The position numbers and the translations under genes are program-made. A DNA stretch of 64,000 bases from positions 14,389,001-14,453,000 of the forward strand of contig NC_065889.1 of the NCBI RefSeq assembly GCF_905147045.1, given 5' to 3'. A model generated the notes under the pieces. It was given only the letters and a program-made list of their open reading frames with translations, ran no database searches and had not been told where the DNA came from. Positions 37,651-49,105 of the stretch are shown in pieces. Positions within the stretch are counted from its first letter, which is position 1, and each line of letters opens with the position of its first letter. The DNA comes from Nymphalis io (Eukaryota; Arthropoda; Insecta; Lepidoptera; Nymphalidae).

Positions 37651-38249
37651 TAAAGTACAACCAATCCCTTGCATTCGATCTGTGCAATGTGCAATACAAT
37701 AGGATATCACTTCCTTGACAAAAAAGTTATTTTAGTTACGCGTAAATATGTTATATTAGACACGTACCTTGAACACGGCTCGTCGATGTACCATTGCTTG
37801 ACAGCAGCCATTGAAACGTTCGGAACATTCAAAGTTTTCATAAACATAATGAAGTAAACATTTGACGTTTTCGTTATAAAAAATGAATACATTGTTCCGA
37901 GTGAAGCGAAAAGAAATAAAGAGCTTTGTACAATTGTGGAGCACAATACGGCGGCGGCGGGAATAATTGTACCTGAGTTTTGTATTGCAGCGTGTGGTGC
38001 TGATGGCGACTGACAGGAGCTAGTCGTGGAGTAGTTCGATATACTTTTGTTTCTCAACTAATCAATTCCTTACAGATACGTTGTTCGTGCCTTTGTGTAT
38101 CTTTTTTTTTTGCTTTTTTTATGTGCTTGCATGATTTCTTTGACAAAATTACAATTTAAATTTTTTAATTACTGACGACTCAACAAATTTTAATTGGACT
38201 TTTAATGCTATAATTTTTTGATAGGCTAGGTAGGCTCATGTTATCTCCG
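37651..38249. other. Non-coding, weak coding hints
   Basis: The plus strand has a 49-codon stretch at about 37864-38010 (TFDVFVIKNEYIVPSEAKRN ...) between stops. The minus strand has a 116-codon overlapping frame. Neither is recognised, and their overlap argues that at most one is real. Confidence 0.3.
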
Positions 38250-38452
38250 TCAGAGCGTCACGGTAGCATGCGAAAGCGATCCCGTGGCGCTCCTCGTTAA
38301 GACGGAAAGGGTACCGCTGGTTTTTTAGTGGGTATTCTGATGTTCGGGGCGCAATCGGTTCCTTGGACACCGGCGAGCTCGAAATACCCCCCCCCCCCCC
38401 CCACTGTCCCCGTGGGGAAACCCGTCACGCATTTTTCTAGCGTTAAAAAAAA
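38250..38452 (+). mobile_element. Family D repeat with C16 tract
   Basis: Very close to the copy at 18.35 kb. It contains a run of 16 C (38387-38402) where the other copy reads acctcccc. It ends in a short A-run. Confidence 0.85.
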
Positions 38453-38497
38453 GCTTATGTCATATGTAAAGCTTGTGTAAAACTTTAGCCAAGCCCA

Positions 38498-38695
38498 GCC
38501 AAGATGGCCGAATGATTGGAACACGTGTTTACACGAAAACTCTTTCATGAGATTATTTTTTGGTAAAATCTCATGCTCAGCAGTGGTGGTACATAAAAAA
38601 AAACTAGAAACACTGCCACACATGTATCACCACCACGCATTGGAGCAGACGATTGGTAAAATGAGCACCAAGCTTTGTACTCAAAAGGAGAACTC
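38498..38695 (+). mobile_element. Family A SINE, old copy
   Basis: gccaagatggccgaatgatt head, gccacacatgtatcaccacc, cgcattggagcagac and a decayed 3' part. Confidence 0.6.
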
Positions 38696-39749
38696 TCACA
38701 GTAGTTAGTTTTTGTTTATGTATGTTACATAGGAATAGGTATATAAAGTATCAGCGCAATGTCTGCGTTCTGTAATTTCCAAAAGTATAAAAACATATCA
38801 AATGAACTGTGCTCTAATATATTTTCAGTCACACCAGCTTCAGTGCAATTAATCAAAAAATAAAATTGAGTCATGTTACTTTTTGTGATTAAGTACATGA
38901 ATGCGTTTAGTGTAAGGTGGCCAGAGGTGAGTGTGACAGACGTACTTGAACAAAACTAAGTGATAAAAAATTCTTTAACAAAACCACCTGCTGAGCTAAT
39001 GTGTATCTTCTATCGACAACCAAAATATTTACCTCCATAAAAGCTACCATTTTATGCAGAAGGCCTTTTGTCTAATTGTCGAACCTGTCGCCGCTGCACT
39101 TGCTTGATTAGAGATTTATTGGATACCTTTATACCAGCGCGAAACATTATAAATTGACTCTTAAAAAACAATAGTTACGATTCATATTCAAATAACAGTA
39201 ACTACACGATATTATTTCTATCTTAGTTTTTGTAATGCAAAGTCGACTTTATTTAACTTTATTTAAAGTTGGTTTTTAGATTTAAAAATATCGTTAGGAA
39301 ATTCTTCATAATAGAATTGCTTTAATCACGCGAAAATAGTGTGAATGTACTTAAACATAAGGTTTATAATTGAACGAACAATGAAACTCGTCCGTGCTAC
39401 AGTAATAATTCGTACTTGTACAATAATTTTTGGACGAGATAGAACAATAGCAATTCGGTAGCTCGTTTATTCTAGGAATGGATATTAAGCGTAAAATCAA
39501 GTTTTGTTAAATATTTTTTTTAAGGAATTTATGTCAGGTAAGCTAAGAAGTAAGCCGCCTAAATAGACGTATGTTTATATGTATGTAACATTGATATTGC
39601 CGTTTTTTATTTAAAAAACAAAAATAAACTGTGACAGATAAAAACTCATACAGAAACTATAAAATAATTTTAACTTAAAATTAAAGAACATAAATATTAA
39701 ATATTCTACAGCTTGCGCCGCATAGAAGTTCATGTCAAAAATAATTTGG
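38696..39749. other. AT-rich non-coding
   Basis: Nothing recognised. Confidence 0.55.
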
Positions 39750-39835
39750 AGGCGTGAGTGAGCCAGTGTAATTAAGGCACAAGGCATATAACAGCTTAGA
39801 TCTTATGGTCGGTAAAGTATTAATATTGTAAAAAG
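39750..39835 (+). mobile_element. Family B element, middle fragment
   Basis: ggcgtgagtgagccagtgta, attaaggcacaaggcatata and acagcttagatcttatgg. Confidence 0.75.
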
Positions 39836-39990
39836 TCTTATATATTGCGAAGGAGATTTAGCATCAAGTGATAAAAAAAATGTTGACGCAAACACGACGC
39901 CACGGATAAGGACGTTAAATAAGATTTAAAAAGAAAAACAATTTTTATTTATGCTTGTGTCATAACTACCAATCTTTTTTCAAAATTTTT

Positions 39991-40277
39991 TTGGTGGTAG
40001 GGCTTTGTGCAAGCCCGTCTGGGTAGGTACCACCCACTCATCAGATATTCTACCACTAAACAGCGGCACTGTTATTGTTGTGTTCCGGTTTGAAGGGTGA
40101 GTGAGCCAGTGTAATTACAGACACAAGGGACATAACATCTTAATTCACAAGATTGGTGGCGCATTAGCGATGTAAGCAATGGTTAACATTTCTTACAATG
40201 CCAATGTCTATGGGCGTTGATAACCACTTACCATCAGGTGGCCCATATGCTCGTCTGCCAACCTATACTAAAAAAAA
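39991..40277 (+). mobile_element. Family B element, full length
   Basis: A clean copy from ttggtggtagggctttgtgc to ggcccatatgctcgtctgcc and an A-run. It serves as a reference for the family. There is no tRNA-like head; the class is SINE-like but not proven. Confidence 0.92.
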
Positions 40278-40317
40278 TCATAGTTCACCTCAAATTTAAC
40301 CCAATTTTATCATATCA

Positions 40318-40433
40318 CTCTCACACTCTCGTAATCTGCTGGAACGACAATCAGATCAGACGCAAGAGCAAAGTTATTAAGAAGTAAACATGCCTTATAT
40401 AACTCTGGCCTGATACTAGAAAACTCTTAACAG
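40318..40433 (-). mobile_element. Family C SINE, fragment
   Basis: tcacactctcgtaatctgct, ggaacgacaatcagatcaga and gatactagaaaactctta match the middle of family C. Confidence 0.6.
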
Positions 40434-41548
40434 AAGCCAATACTATACCTATAAATTTGATTAATAATTATTAAATTTATAAGTTTATAACATATATAAG
40501 AACAATAATTTATCTATTAGGACTATTATTAGATAGAACATGTCATTTAAATCTAAATTAAAATCTTGTGTTCCCACTCATACTTAATTAGCATCTTAGC
40601 TGAACTTCATACTTTGAAATTAGTTAAGCTCGACCTTAACAATAGAAAGAATTATGTAATATTATGAGTATATAGCTAAATTAATAACTTAATTACCTTG
40701 TTAATTTTACAGGGTGGCACATTCGTTTTAACGAATAAACTCTTAAACAGAAAACTAACTAAATAAAGAAAAAATATATATCATAATATTTGTTAAGCAA
40801 GTTATTAAGTACATATTTAGAGCATTTACAATAATTGTCTAAGCAAAATATATTATTTCATAAACTTTCTTTTCACTATGAATTTTGTATTACAAATGTT
40901 ACTAGTGACACCTATTGAGAAATGCTGGTATTAGCTTTCGGGTACTTTTAATTTAGTAGTTATATAGTTAGTGCTTCTGGTAACAGATGGCGCTTTAACA
41001 CATTATCTTAAAAATATTTTATATTATTATATTGATTTGTCTATATAAATGTATGTATTTATATTAAATACAAAATTTAAGCTGATCAATTACCTTAAAT
41101 AGACAAAGTGAATCAAGATATAACTTACTCTTATATTTCATAGATGGCGCTACTAGTTCGAAAAGAATACTCTAATACAAAATAAAAATACTTTATCCAC
41201 ATTATAATTAAGCAATTGGATAAACACTTAATTAATATGTTATCCAAAGCTAATTCTTATGTTTTGTTTTTTTTTTTATATTAACAGAAATTTTAAGTTC
41301 GTCGACTTGGAAACTAAACGCTAACACAAAAGAGGTGTAAAAAAAATTCTAAAATTAATATTGGGATCTAATACTAAGGAGAACTACGAAACAAGAGTCA
41401 TAAAGTTATCTTCCAGAAAGAGAGTTATTATTATTTAATTGAGCAATTGAAATTTTGCTAAAACTAAAATATTTGAAAATTTGGCTTGTTAATAATACAT
41501 ATAAAAACAATGAGACTATAAGGTGAGCTCGTTAGCTTAAAATAATAT
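40434..41548. other. AT-rich non-coding
   Basis: gatggcgct occurs twice (40987 and 41145), perhaps remnants of an old repeat; otherwise nothing. Confidence 0.5.
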
Positions 41549-42113
41549 TAGGTCCTTACATATGAAATTGGCGTTTTGTACGGGAGGAATATAAAGTCAT
41601 TTTTTTTTTGTAAAATATATTAAATTAATCAAAGTATGCAGCGTTGTTATCTATGCACTTTTGCCATCTCATAGGTAGTTCATTGATCCCTTAACTAAAA
41701 AAACAATAGGGCCGAGAATCAATAAACTCTTTGAAGGCGGTTTGGACTGCCACATCGGAGTTGAATTTTTTTCCTTGTAAGAAGTTGTCAAATTCCGGAA
41801 AAAATAGTAATCTGTTGGAGCAAGGTCCGGGGAGTATGGTGGATGTCACAGACATTCAAACTGTAGCTCATCTAACTTAGTGGTTGTTTGTTGTGCAGTG
41901 TGTGGTCTTGCGTTGTTGTGAAGCAGCAGTGGCTTTGAGCGATTGACCAATCTCGGTTGTTTAGCAGCTAGTTCTTCCTTCATGGTTTGCAGTTGCTGTT
42001 AAAAGATATCTGCCGTAATCATTTGGCCAGATTTTAGAAAGCTGTAGTGAACGACACCGGCAGTAATCCACCAAACACTCACAAGTAACTTTTTCTCTCT
42101 GTCTCTGTAGCCC
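41549..42113 (-). mobile_element. Mariner-like transposon, C-terminal half plus 3' terminus (dead)
   Basis: On the minus strand, conceptual translation gives KLLVSVWWITAGVVHYSFL, SGQMITADIF, a KPLLLHNNARPHTAQQ block, HPPYSPDLAPTDYYFF, then after a +1 frame change TAFKEFIDSRPYCF and ELPMRWQKCIDNNAAYFD. The spacing from the HNN position to the last Asp is exactly 34 residues, giving the D,D34D layout of mariner. Two of the three catalytic Asp positions are replaced (WWD to WWI, HDN to HNN), and there are several stops, so the copy is inactive. The left edge taggtccttacatatgaaat (from 41549) sits beside TA and resembles the terminus I remember for cecropia-type mariner. The 5' half is missing; a family D repeat starts at the break. 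Confidence 0.88.
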
Positions 42114-42115
42114 GA

Positions 42116-42287
42116 GAACCCCATAGGATTTTGAGGCCCGCAGAGGCCAACTTCGTCCGCCGACAAGATGGAGTGGGTACCGTTGGTTTTGTAGTGGGTA
42201 TTCCGGTGCCTTCAGTGCCGGTCCCACATTCCCCCCACCTCATTGTGGGGGAAACACGTAAATATGTTTTACCATCGAAAAAAAAGG
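42116..42287 (+). mobile_element. Family D repeat, diverged
   Basis: gtgggtaccgttggttttgt, agtgggtattccggtgcctt and attgtgggggaaacacgt followed by A8 match family D. The first about 50 bases differ from the other two copies. It starts where the mariner is cut. Confidence 0.7.
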
Positions 42288-42335
42288 GTGTGAAGCAGTT
42301 ATTCTATCGACAAACATCAATACTTAGTAATGCCG

Positions 42336-42500
42336 TGTTGAAAGAGATTGAGCCAGTCTAATTACAGCTTCAATAGACACATCATCTTATTAAATCCCAT
42401 GGTTAGCGGCGCACTTCCGGCAGTGATGGCGGATATTATCATCACTTACGATCACCTGACCCATTTTCCTGTCTGCCTTCCTGCTACACTACATAAAAAC
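42336..42500 (+). mobile_element. Family B element, 3' part
   Basis: gattgagccagtctaattac, acacatcatcttattaaatc and cctgacccattttcctgtct follow the family order. Confidence 0.7.
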
Positions 42501-43387
42501 CGTTAAAAGTACTTTAAATACAAAATCAATGCAATAGATAAGTTCATTAAACTTATTCGATTCTTTACACTAATATTTATAGAAATATATTTCATCTTCC
42601 ACATTTATCGTTATATTTATGAACAGAAAAAAAAGCGGTTACATTCGATACAATCTGGTTTAATTCGTCGTTTTGTATTAAATCCGTGTATAACAACGTC
42701 CGTTACCAAAAATATTTAAAGCCAGATTTAAAACTATTTTTAATTATTCGAACAGCAAATCCAAAAGCGTAAATCCGTTTTTAGATTTATCTTTTTTTTT
42801 TTGACAATATTATATCTGAATGACACATCCCATGATCGCTACACAGTTAGTTTATTTTTTAATGGAAGTTATATTGTGTATGATACATTAAGCACAAACT
42901 TTCAGCCAACAGTTACTCATTCATGATTCATTCGTGATTTGCGAAAATGATTAATGTTACACGGCAATTAAGAGATTTGTCAAATTTATTAGTGGAACTA
43001 ATAGTTAATACCTGCTTTTTACATAATTAAAAATATGATAAGATTAGATACTACACATTATAAAACAAAGTCCACGACGCGTTCAACTGTCTGAACGCGT
43101 TAAACCAATATTAAAAACTACTGAAACGATTTTGTTACGGTTTTCACCAAGGGAGGGAGTGATTCATAAGGAAGATTTAGATGTATTAATCATTACGCTT
43201 TTGTGAAAATTCGCTGAATGGAAATGGAAGATGTAGAAAAAGGAAATCATACTATACCATAACATGACTGTGACATGCTTTACTAATATGGGCTGCGTAA
43301 ACCAATAGAGGTATATGTATTACGATATAAACACTTAATATAGACCATTATTCTGCCCGTGGGACGAAGGGACGGGTAAGTAGTATG
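42501..43387. other. AT-rich non-coding
   Basis: A small inverted pair acgcgttca / tgaacgcgt lies at about 43078-43100; otherwise nothing. Confidence 0.5.
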
Positions 43388-43641
43388 GTAACAGCCTGTA
43401 AATGTCCCACTGCTGGGCTAAAGCCTCCTCTCGCTTTTTGAGGAGAAGGTTTGGAGCTTATTTCACCACGCTGCTCCAATGTGAATTGGTGGAATACACA
43501 TGTGGGAAAATTTCAGTGTAATGCACGAGATGAATTATAATCACAAATTAAGCACATGAAAATTCCGAGGTGTTTGCCCGGGTTCGAACCCACGATCATC
43601 GGTTAAGATTCACGCGTTCTTACCACTGGGCCATCTCGGCT
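43388..43641 (-). mobile_element. Family A SINE with internal deletion
   Basis: Head and tail are well kept; about 40 bases around the 'acatgcaggtttcctcacga' segment are missing. Confidence 0.9.
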
Positions 43642-44397
43642 GTCAAGACTACTGCTATACTATAATCTTATTTCATATCTTCACATATAAGATGAATGCT
43701 ATGCTATGGTTTCAACAGTGGGAACATATTATTATATTGTTTGAGAGATGCGCTCTCATATTCTTACGTGTGTGGGGTCACAAGGCCGGAGATAGCCCAG
43801 GTGCTGTTGTAAAAAACTATTTATTAGCCCGACCGTGGCTAATTTTACTAAGATCTTTATGACAATCGATTAGGAACGTAATCGTTGCCGATTATCCGTT
43901 GAACTATTGAAATGAGAGCTAACAAGTGAGTGTGGTTTCGACATTAAGGTGTGTGGTGACATCAAATCAGTTTGGTTCCGATCCAATAGATATAGAACAG
44001 TTGAAAATAGATTGGCATCGAATCGGAAACGTATCGTAACTGTCATAAATTAATTGTACCCTCAGGTTTGATATCAGGACCGCGGAATCGACAGCCTTAT
44101 AAGTAGCCCGCTAGTGGCTAGACCAATGGAGCAGGACCTAAATTAAATAGTACTTAAGTAAGAACATAAACAAATAGTGTTGATTTTGTTCTATTTGAAT
44201 AATTAAGTTAACCGAATATAATTAATTGATAACAACGCATGTGGATGTTTCTATTTTTTATTGAGTCATTTTGGTACAACTTTTGTAATGCTTTAGGTTA
44301 ATAAAATGTGTCTACATTTACTTAAGTTATAAAAAAATATACGTATTATTTTGTGTAGGTATAGGTATTTTATGTAGGTAGAATATGTGTACTTGTA
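43642..44397. other. Non-coding, unrecognised
   Basis: Composition is more balanced at 43770-44140 but no open frame or known repeat is seen. Confidence 0.45.
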
Positions 44398-44560
44398 TAC
44401 ATATTCTACCGTAACACAGTATTGCTGTGTCCCGGTTTAAAGGGTGAGTGATTCGCAATATAAAGGATGATTAATATTTCTTAAAGTCAATGTCTATGGC
44501 GGTGGTGACCACTCACCATCCGGTAGCCCGTTTGCCCGTCTGTATTCCTATAACATAAAC
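44398..44560 (+). mobile_element. Family B element, 3' part
   Basis: atattctaccgtaacacagt, tgtcccggtttaaagggtga and ggcggtggtgaccactcacc. Confidence 0.8.
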
Positions 44561-44797
44561 AAGTTATTTTAATGCTTCATTTCCCCATTGGATCGCAATT
44601 TCGTTTAAACCAACTACACGATTGCTCAATCACTGGAATTCCTAACTTTCAAATATCAAAGTATAATATCGAATACAATTAATTTTGTATGTAAATTTCA
44701 GCAATGTATAGGTAACGTAAGCAAAAGTTGATTTACAAAATACGGAATAATTAAAACGTAAGTAGTTGTTAGAGGATCAATAACATTCTTGGCTTCA

Positions 44798-44852
44798 TTG
44801 ACCGGGAATCGAACCAGGTCGTCGCTATGGAGACAGAACCACAACACCACGG
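44798..44852 (-). repeat. tRNA-like fragment, probably a SINE head
   Basis: On the minus strand gacctggttcgattcccggt contains a B-box-like ggttcgattcc. Only about 55 bases remain and no cloverleaf can be drawn, so it is not a tRNA gene. Confidence 0.4.
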
Positions 44853-45130
44853 TATATAAATCATGCAGCGCTGTATGAAGAAAAGCTATAATGTATCTAT
44901 AACACTATGGGACTTATAAGCCCAACACTTGATTAAGGGAAAACTGTTTTATGAAAATATATGTAACAGCTTTTAGTACCAAAATAAGTTATCAAGCATA
45001 CGTTTCCTCATATTCGTAGCGGAACAACTTAGTATATGAAGTTCCGTGTCTTTCAACTGCAAAGGAAAACTAAAATTCTTGTACAAATTTCTTTATTAAA
45101 TTACACTTCCTTATTGATTGACATAAATCA

Positions 45131-45190
45131 ACCACCGGTTCGGAAATATGCACCTCAGACTTGAGAAGAACCGGCGAAAGAAACTCGACG
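45131..45190. repeat. Short repeat motif (accggttcgga ... gaagaaccggcgaaag)
   Basis: See the related piece at 34778-34812. It contains a small inverted pair, accggttc and gaaccggc. Confidence 0.45.
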
Positions 45191-45274
45191 AGATTTATTT
45201 TATATCTTTTTATTCTTTTGAAGACGTTACTTTAGATTTTACTGATACGAGTATTATAATTGCGAAGATTTGTG

Positions 45275-45415
45275 AAGATGGATGGATTTGTTACTCTTTC
45301 TCGCAAATACTAAAAAGATTTTGATGAAATTTGGAATAGATATAGCTTATACCCCCTTAATATATACTCAATACCTGCCCCCTTTATTCGCGGGCGTAGC
45401 CGCGGGGAAGCTAGT
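45275..45415 (+). mobile_element. Helitron-like 3' terminus (non-autonomous)
   Basis: The sequence ends in a small hairpin, CGCGG (45389-45393) with CCGCG (45400-45404), a few bases, then CTAGT (45411-45415) followed by T. A 3' hairpin before CTRR(T) at an A/T insertion point is the Helitron signature. Upstream, ttgttactctttctcgcaaa and ttttgatgaaatttgg are phrases I associate with this lepidopteran family. The 5' end was not located. Confidence 0.6.
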
Positions 45416-45732
45416 TATTATATCTAAACTCTACATATGTCCTTAATTTTAATAACCTTATTTAATAACCGATTTTTTATTAAACACCGAAACTAAATAA
45501 TCGCGAAAAACTTGTGTTACCATGCTAGTAGTATTTTTTTTAAATATTCTATGAGACAAGTCGTATAGGTTTTTTACCTATAATAACCGACCTGGAAATT
45601 CCGTCTAGTCACACACCGCTTGACTTAGGGGGGAAATCGAGGTAATAATATTTGGTCCCCAAGCTGATAATTACAATTCTGAAATGGCAAGTACTTTTTA
45701 GGAATTAATCGCATTAATTATGTCGATATAAC

Positions 45733-45922
45733 CCTGTAGTGAAATCCCGTGAATTTTAACCGAAGATAACGTGTTCAAATTCAGCAAGCATCAGTGAATT
45801 TTGTATGCTTAATAATTGATGTTCTTAAGTTATCTGTGTATATCATGAATATCTTCCACATTTGTAACCACCGAGCCTTATTGGAGCATCGTGTTGGAAT
45901 GAGCTCCAAGCCTTTTCGGAAA
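45733..45922 (+). mobile_element. Family A SINE, old copy
   Basis: tcccgtgaattttaaccgaa, ttggagcatcgtgttggaat and gagctccaagccttttcgga. Confidence 0.65.
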
Positions 45923-46090
45923 TGTATGCAAATACTCTTCTACGGCTAGGAAACACCTAGTAGTGAAACCTTTACAGAATTTTTATTTAAGTACTTATAA
46001 TAATAGTAAAGCCTTTAATTCCCATAACACTATACATGATATTTTTAAATTATTAATTTAAATTAATAATTAATTGATTATTATTATTTC

Positions 46091-46224
46091 TTTGCGGTAT
46101 TCCCCTTCGCGGCTGAAGGCCTTCTTCAGCTTCTTCCAATTTTCCATGTGAACTGCTACCTTCCGCCAGTCGCTCCCTGCTATTTCCGCGAGGTCATCAG
46201 CCCATCTTCTCCTCGGTTTTGCCT
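46091..46224 (-). mobile_element. RTE-like LINE, C-terminal coding fragment
   Basis: One minus-strand frame reads PRRRWADDLAEIAGSDWRK, then VAVHMENWKKLKKAFSREG without a stop. The RRWADDL-x-EIAGSDW block is typical of the end of RTE-type ORFs. It differs clearly from the copy at 52.8 kb, so it is a separate subfamily. Confidence 0.72.
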
Positions 46225-46461
46225 ACACTTCTCTTAATTACTTAACGTTGCTAAATATATAATTAATTTTATCACAAACAATATACTGTTAAATATATAT
46301 AAACTAAATAATAAAATCAATTATTTAGGTAACTTAATAATTATATTGAGTGATCAATCTTCCTTAATGTAATTGTTCTACAAACCACGCTTATTTAAAC
46401 AGTCGTTTAGTTAGTTTAAACAAAATTGCGATCCATGGAGAAATGGTGCAAAGCAAAATGA

Positions 46462-46640
46462 GTTTTTTTTTTGTATCTTAAAGTTAGGCGGAAATTGGCG
46501 CATTATCAACTTGCACCATCGACCTTGGAAACTAATGGAACCTTTGTGCCTATAGTTACACTGGCTCACTAACCGTTCAAACCGGAACGCAACAATACTA
46601 AGTTCTGCTATTTAGTAGTAGAACATCTAATGAGTGATTC
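46462..46640 (-). mobile_element. Family B element, head missing
   Basis: T-run, taaagttaggcggaaattgg, tgtgcctatagttacactgg and ctcactaaccgttcaaaccg. The next copy starts 11 bases away on the opposite strand. Confidence 0.8.
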
Positions 46641-46650
46641 ATAACACACA

Positions 46651-46951
46651 TTTACTGGTGGTAGGGCTTTGTGCAAGCTCGTCTGGGTAGGTACCACCCA
46701 CTCATCAGATATTCTACCGCAAAACAGCAATACTTGATATTGTTGTGTTCCGGTTTGAAGGGTGAGTGAGCCAGTGTAATTACAGGCACAAGGGACATAA
46801 AATCTTAGTTCCCAAGGTTGGTGGCGCATTGGATATGTAAGCGATGGTTGACATTTCTTACAATGCTAATGTCTAAGAGCGTTGGTGACCACTTACCATC
46901 AGGTGGCCCATATGCTCGTCCGCCTTCCTATTCTATAAAAAAAAAAAAAAA
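46651..46951 (+). mobile_element. Family B element, full length with A16 tail
   Basis: tttactggtggtagggcttt through catatgctcgtccgccttcc to a 16-base A-run. It is very close to the copy at 47595-47894, so both are probably recent. Confidence 0.93.
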
Positions 46952-47154
46952 CATAGACGGAGTTACTTTCGCATGTAACTCCTTACTTTTTTTTTTTAAT
47001 TACATAACGTTAAAATCAAGTTAATTTTATTTATTGATGATTCAAAAGCCTGTCTGTATAAAGGTTATTTTTTTTGATGCCACCATTCCACGCGGTCATT
47101 ATTTGTGAGATTATTTTTTAACGTCGACGTAAATAGAGTGTTGTTATAAGTTTA

Positions 47155-47330
47155 ACGTGTGTGTGTCTATCTTTGATATCGTAGTTCCTAAGCGGATGAA
47201 CCGATTTTGATTTAGTTTTTGTTTTAAAAGGTGCTTTGACTGAGAGGGTTTCTAGCTATAATTAAAGAATCTGTTCAGCTGTTTGAAGATTGTCGGCTCT
47301 TATCTAGTGACCGATATCATTATATAGTTG
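47155..47330 (+). repeat. Interspersed repeat, unclassified
   Basis: gcggatgaaccgattttgat, gagggtttctagctataatt, gttcagctgtttgaagattg and cggctcttatctagtg are phrases I recall from lepidopteran interspersed repeats. No second copy is present in the window. Confidence 0.35.
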
Positions 47331-47344
47331 GGTCTATGATATTC

Positions 47345-47934
47345 AGGTAGGTACCACCCACTCATCAGATATTCTACAGCAAAACACCAGTACATATGCA
47401 TACCAATATACAATATCAATGTTGTTGTGTTCCGATTTGAAGGGTAAGTGAGCCAGTGTTATTACAGATACAAGGGACATAACATCTTAGTTCCCAAGGT
47501 TGATGGCGCATTGGCAATGTAAGCGATGGTTAACATTGCTTACAGTGTCAATGTCTATGGGCGTTGGTGACCACTTATGATCGTGTGGCCCATATTTTTT
47601 TTTTTTTATTGAATAGGAAGGCGGACGAGCATATGGGCCACCTGATGGTAAGTGGTCACCAACGCTCTTAGACATTGGCATTGTAAGAAATGTCAACCAT
47701 CGCTTACATATCCAATGCGCCACCAACCTTGGGAACTAAGATTTTATGTCCCTTGTGCCTGTAATTACACTGGCTCACTCACCCTTCAAACCGGAACACA
47801 ACAATATCAAGTATTGCTGTTTTGCGGTAGAATATCTGATGAGTGGGTGGTACCTACCCAGACGAGCTTGCACAAAGCTCTACCACCAGTAAACCACCAT
47901 ATGCTCGTCTGCCTACATATAACATAAAAAAAAT
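47345..47934 (+). mobile_element. Family B element interrupted by a second one
   Basis: The host copy runs from gtaggtaccacccactcatc to gatcgtgtggcccatat (47594) and resumes at 47895-47934 with ccaccatatgctcgtctgcc and an A-run. The two parts join in the order seen in uninterrupted copies. Confidence 0.88.
47595..47894 (-). mobile_element. Family B element nested in another copy
   Basis: A full copy in the opposite orientation, from its tail (T-run, gaataggaaggcggacgagc) to its head (ctctaccaccagtaaa). ccatat appears on both sides of the insertion, consistent with a short target-site duplication. Confidence 0.92.
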
Positions 47935-48334
47935 CAGGAACAGAGTACAACATACAACTTTACTATCAATATTCAACCTCATTTCGAAGTTAGCTCACAC
48001 CGATGTCTTAGATAACATTTTATAAGAACTTTTCCTTGCTTTAAAAAGAAACTTATTCGTTCGACTCTGAAGCTCGTTGAAGTTTCTCGAAGCGTCGGAG
48101 CGCAAATAAATCGATTCGAAATAAGTAATATAAGAACAATTCTAAGGAATCATTTAAGTTTTCCTTGCACGATTTACAATTTATATTTTATATTTTAAGG
48201 AAAATACTTGCAGCATGTTTTACTCGTGTTTGATGTAATAATGATGATGACGAAAGTTGACATCCAATCTATTCAATGCAATACCATCGAGGCTTAGGCG
48301 ACAATTCTTACCAAATACAATCATTGTTGGCAGA

Positions 48335-48590
48335 AGATATTCGACTGCAACATTATTCACGCAAACATATCTGCGTTCTCTATTCCGTCATTCTCCTAAT
48401 CAGCTTGTGGATAAAATGCTAATTGATAAAATGCAGGACTAAATGCTTTACGTGTTTAACGAGACACGAAAGAGAAAGAAACTTATAATATTGTTATAAA
48501 AAATATATAAATAGCATTTATTGGTCCAATCCAGGATCGAACCTCGAATCTCATATCTGTATACATGTTAACCACTAGACCAATGAGAGA
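48335..48590 (-). mobile_element. Family C SINE, diverged
   Basis: aaacatatctgcgttctcta, ttccgtcattctcctaatca and on the minus strand a head ctctcattggtctagtggtt with aggttcgatcc. Confidence 0.75.
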
Positions 48591-49002
48591 TTTAAGCAAG
48601 GGTTTTATATACTAAGAGTTAATAGGGAATTATAAAAAAATTATATTATTTTCGAGATTGTTCAGTAATTTGATTATTAACAACGTGAAAATATTGTCAA
48701 ACAAACGAATTTATTAGATGAAATTCTGCACATGAGCATCCACCATAGTAAAACAGCGAGGTTTAATAAGCAAAACACATTTTTTAACAGAAAATTTACT
48801 ACTAAAACAACAACATTTACAAAAACATTTTTAACAGACTTACTACTAATATAATTTAACATAACAACTCAAATAAATTAAACTAAAACAGACAATATAA
48901 TTATAATAAATCTATTCCTGGCACCGACACGCTCGTCAGAAAACTCAATTAGATAAATTATTTTTAACAATTACTCTGTTGTTATATTTTTTAATTACGA
49001 GA

Positions 49003-49105
49003 TACTCTCCGCCCTTGGCTTTGCCAACGTGTGAGATACCTGATGTCTTTCCATGCACTGTGTATACAAAATTCCATAAGGATCGGTTGAGTAAATTCCG
49101 AACCA
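49003..49105 (-). repeat. Possible Helitron-like 3' end, decayed
   Basis: The reversed text ctccgcccttggctttgcca followed by aaaattccataaggatcggt resembles the reversed end of the family at 45.3 kb. The CTAG terminus is not preserved. Confidence 0.3.

Noticed and set aside
47487..47927. Open frames with KALPPVN / RISDEWVVPTQ text
   Set aside because: They are translations of family B copies and recur at 3.24, 46.6 and 47.65 kb; not genes.
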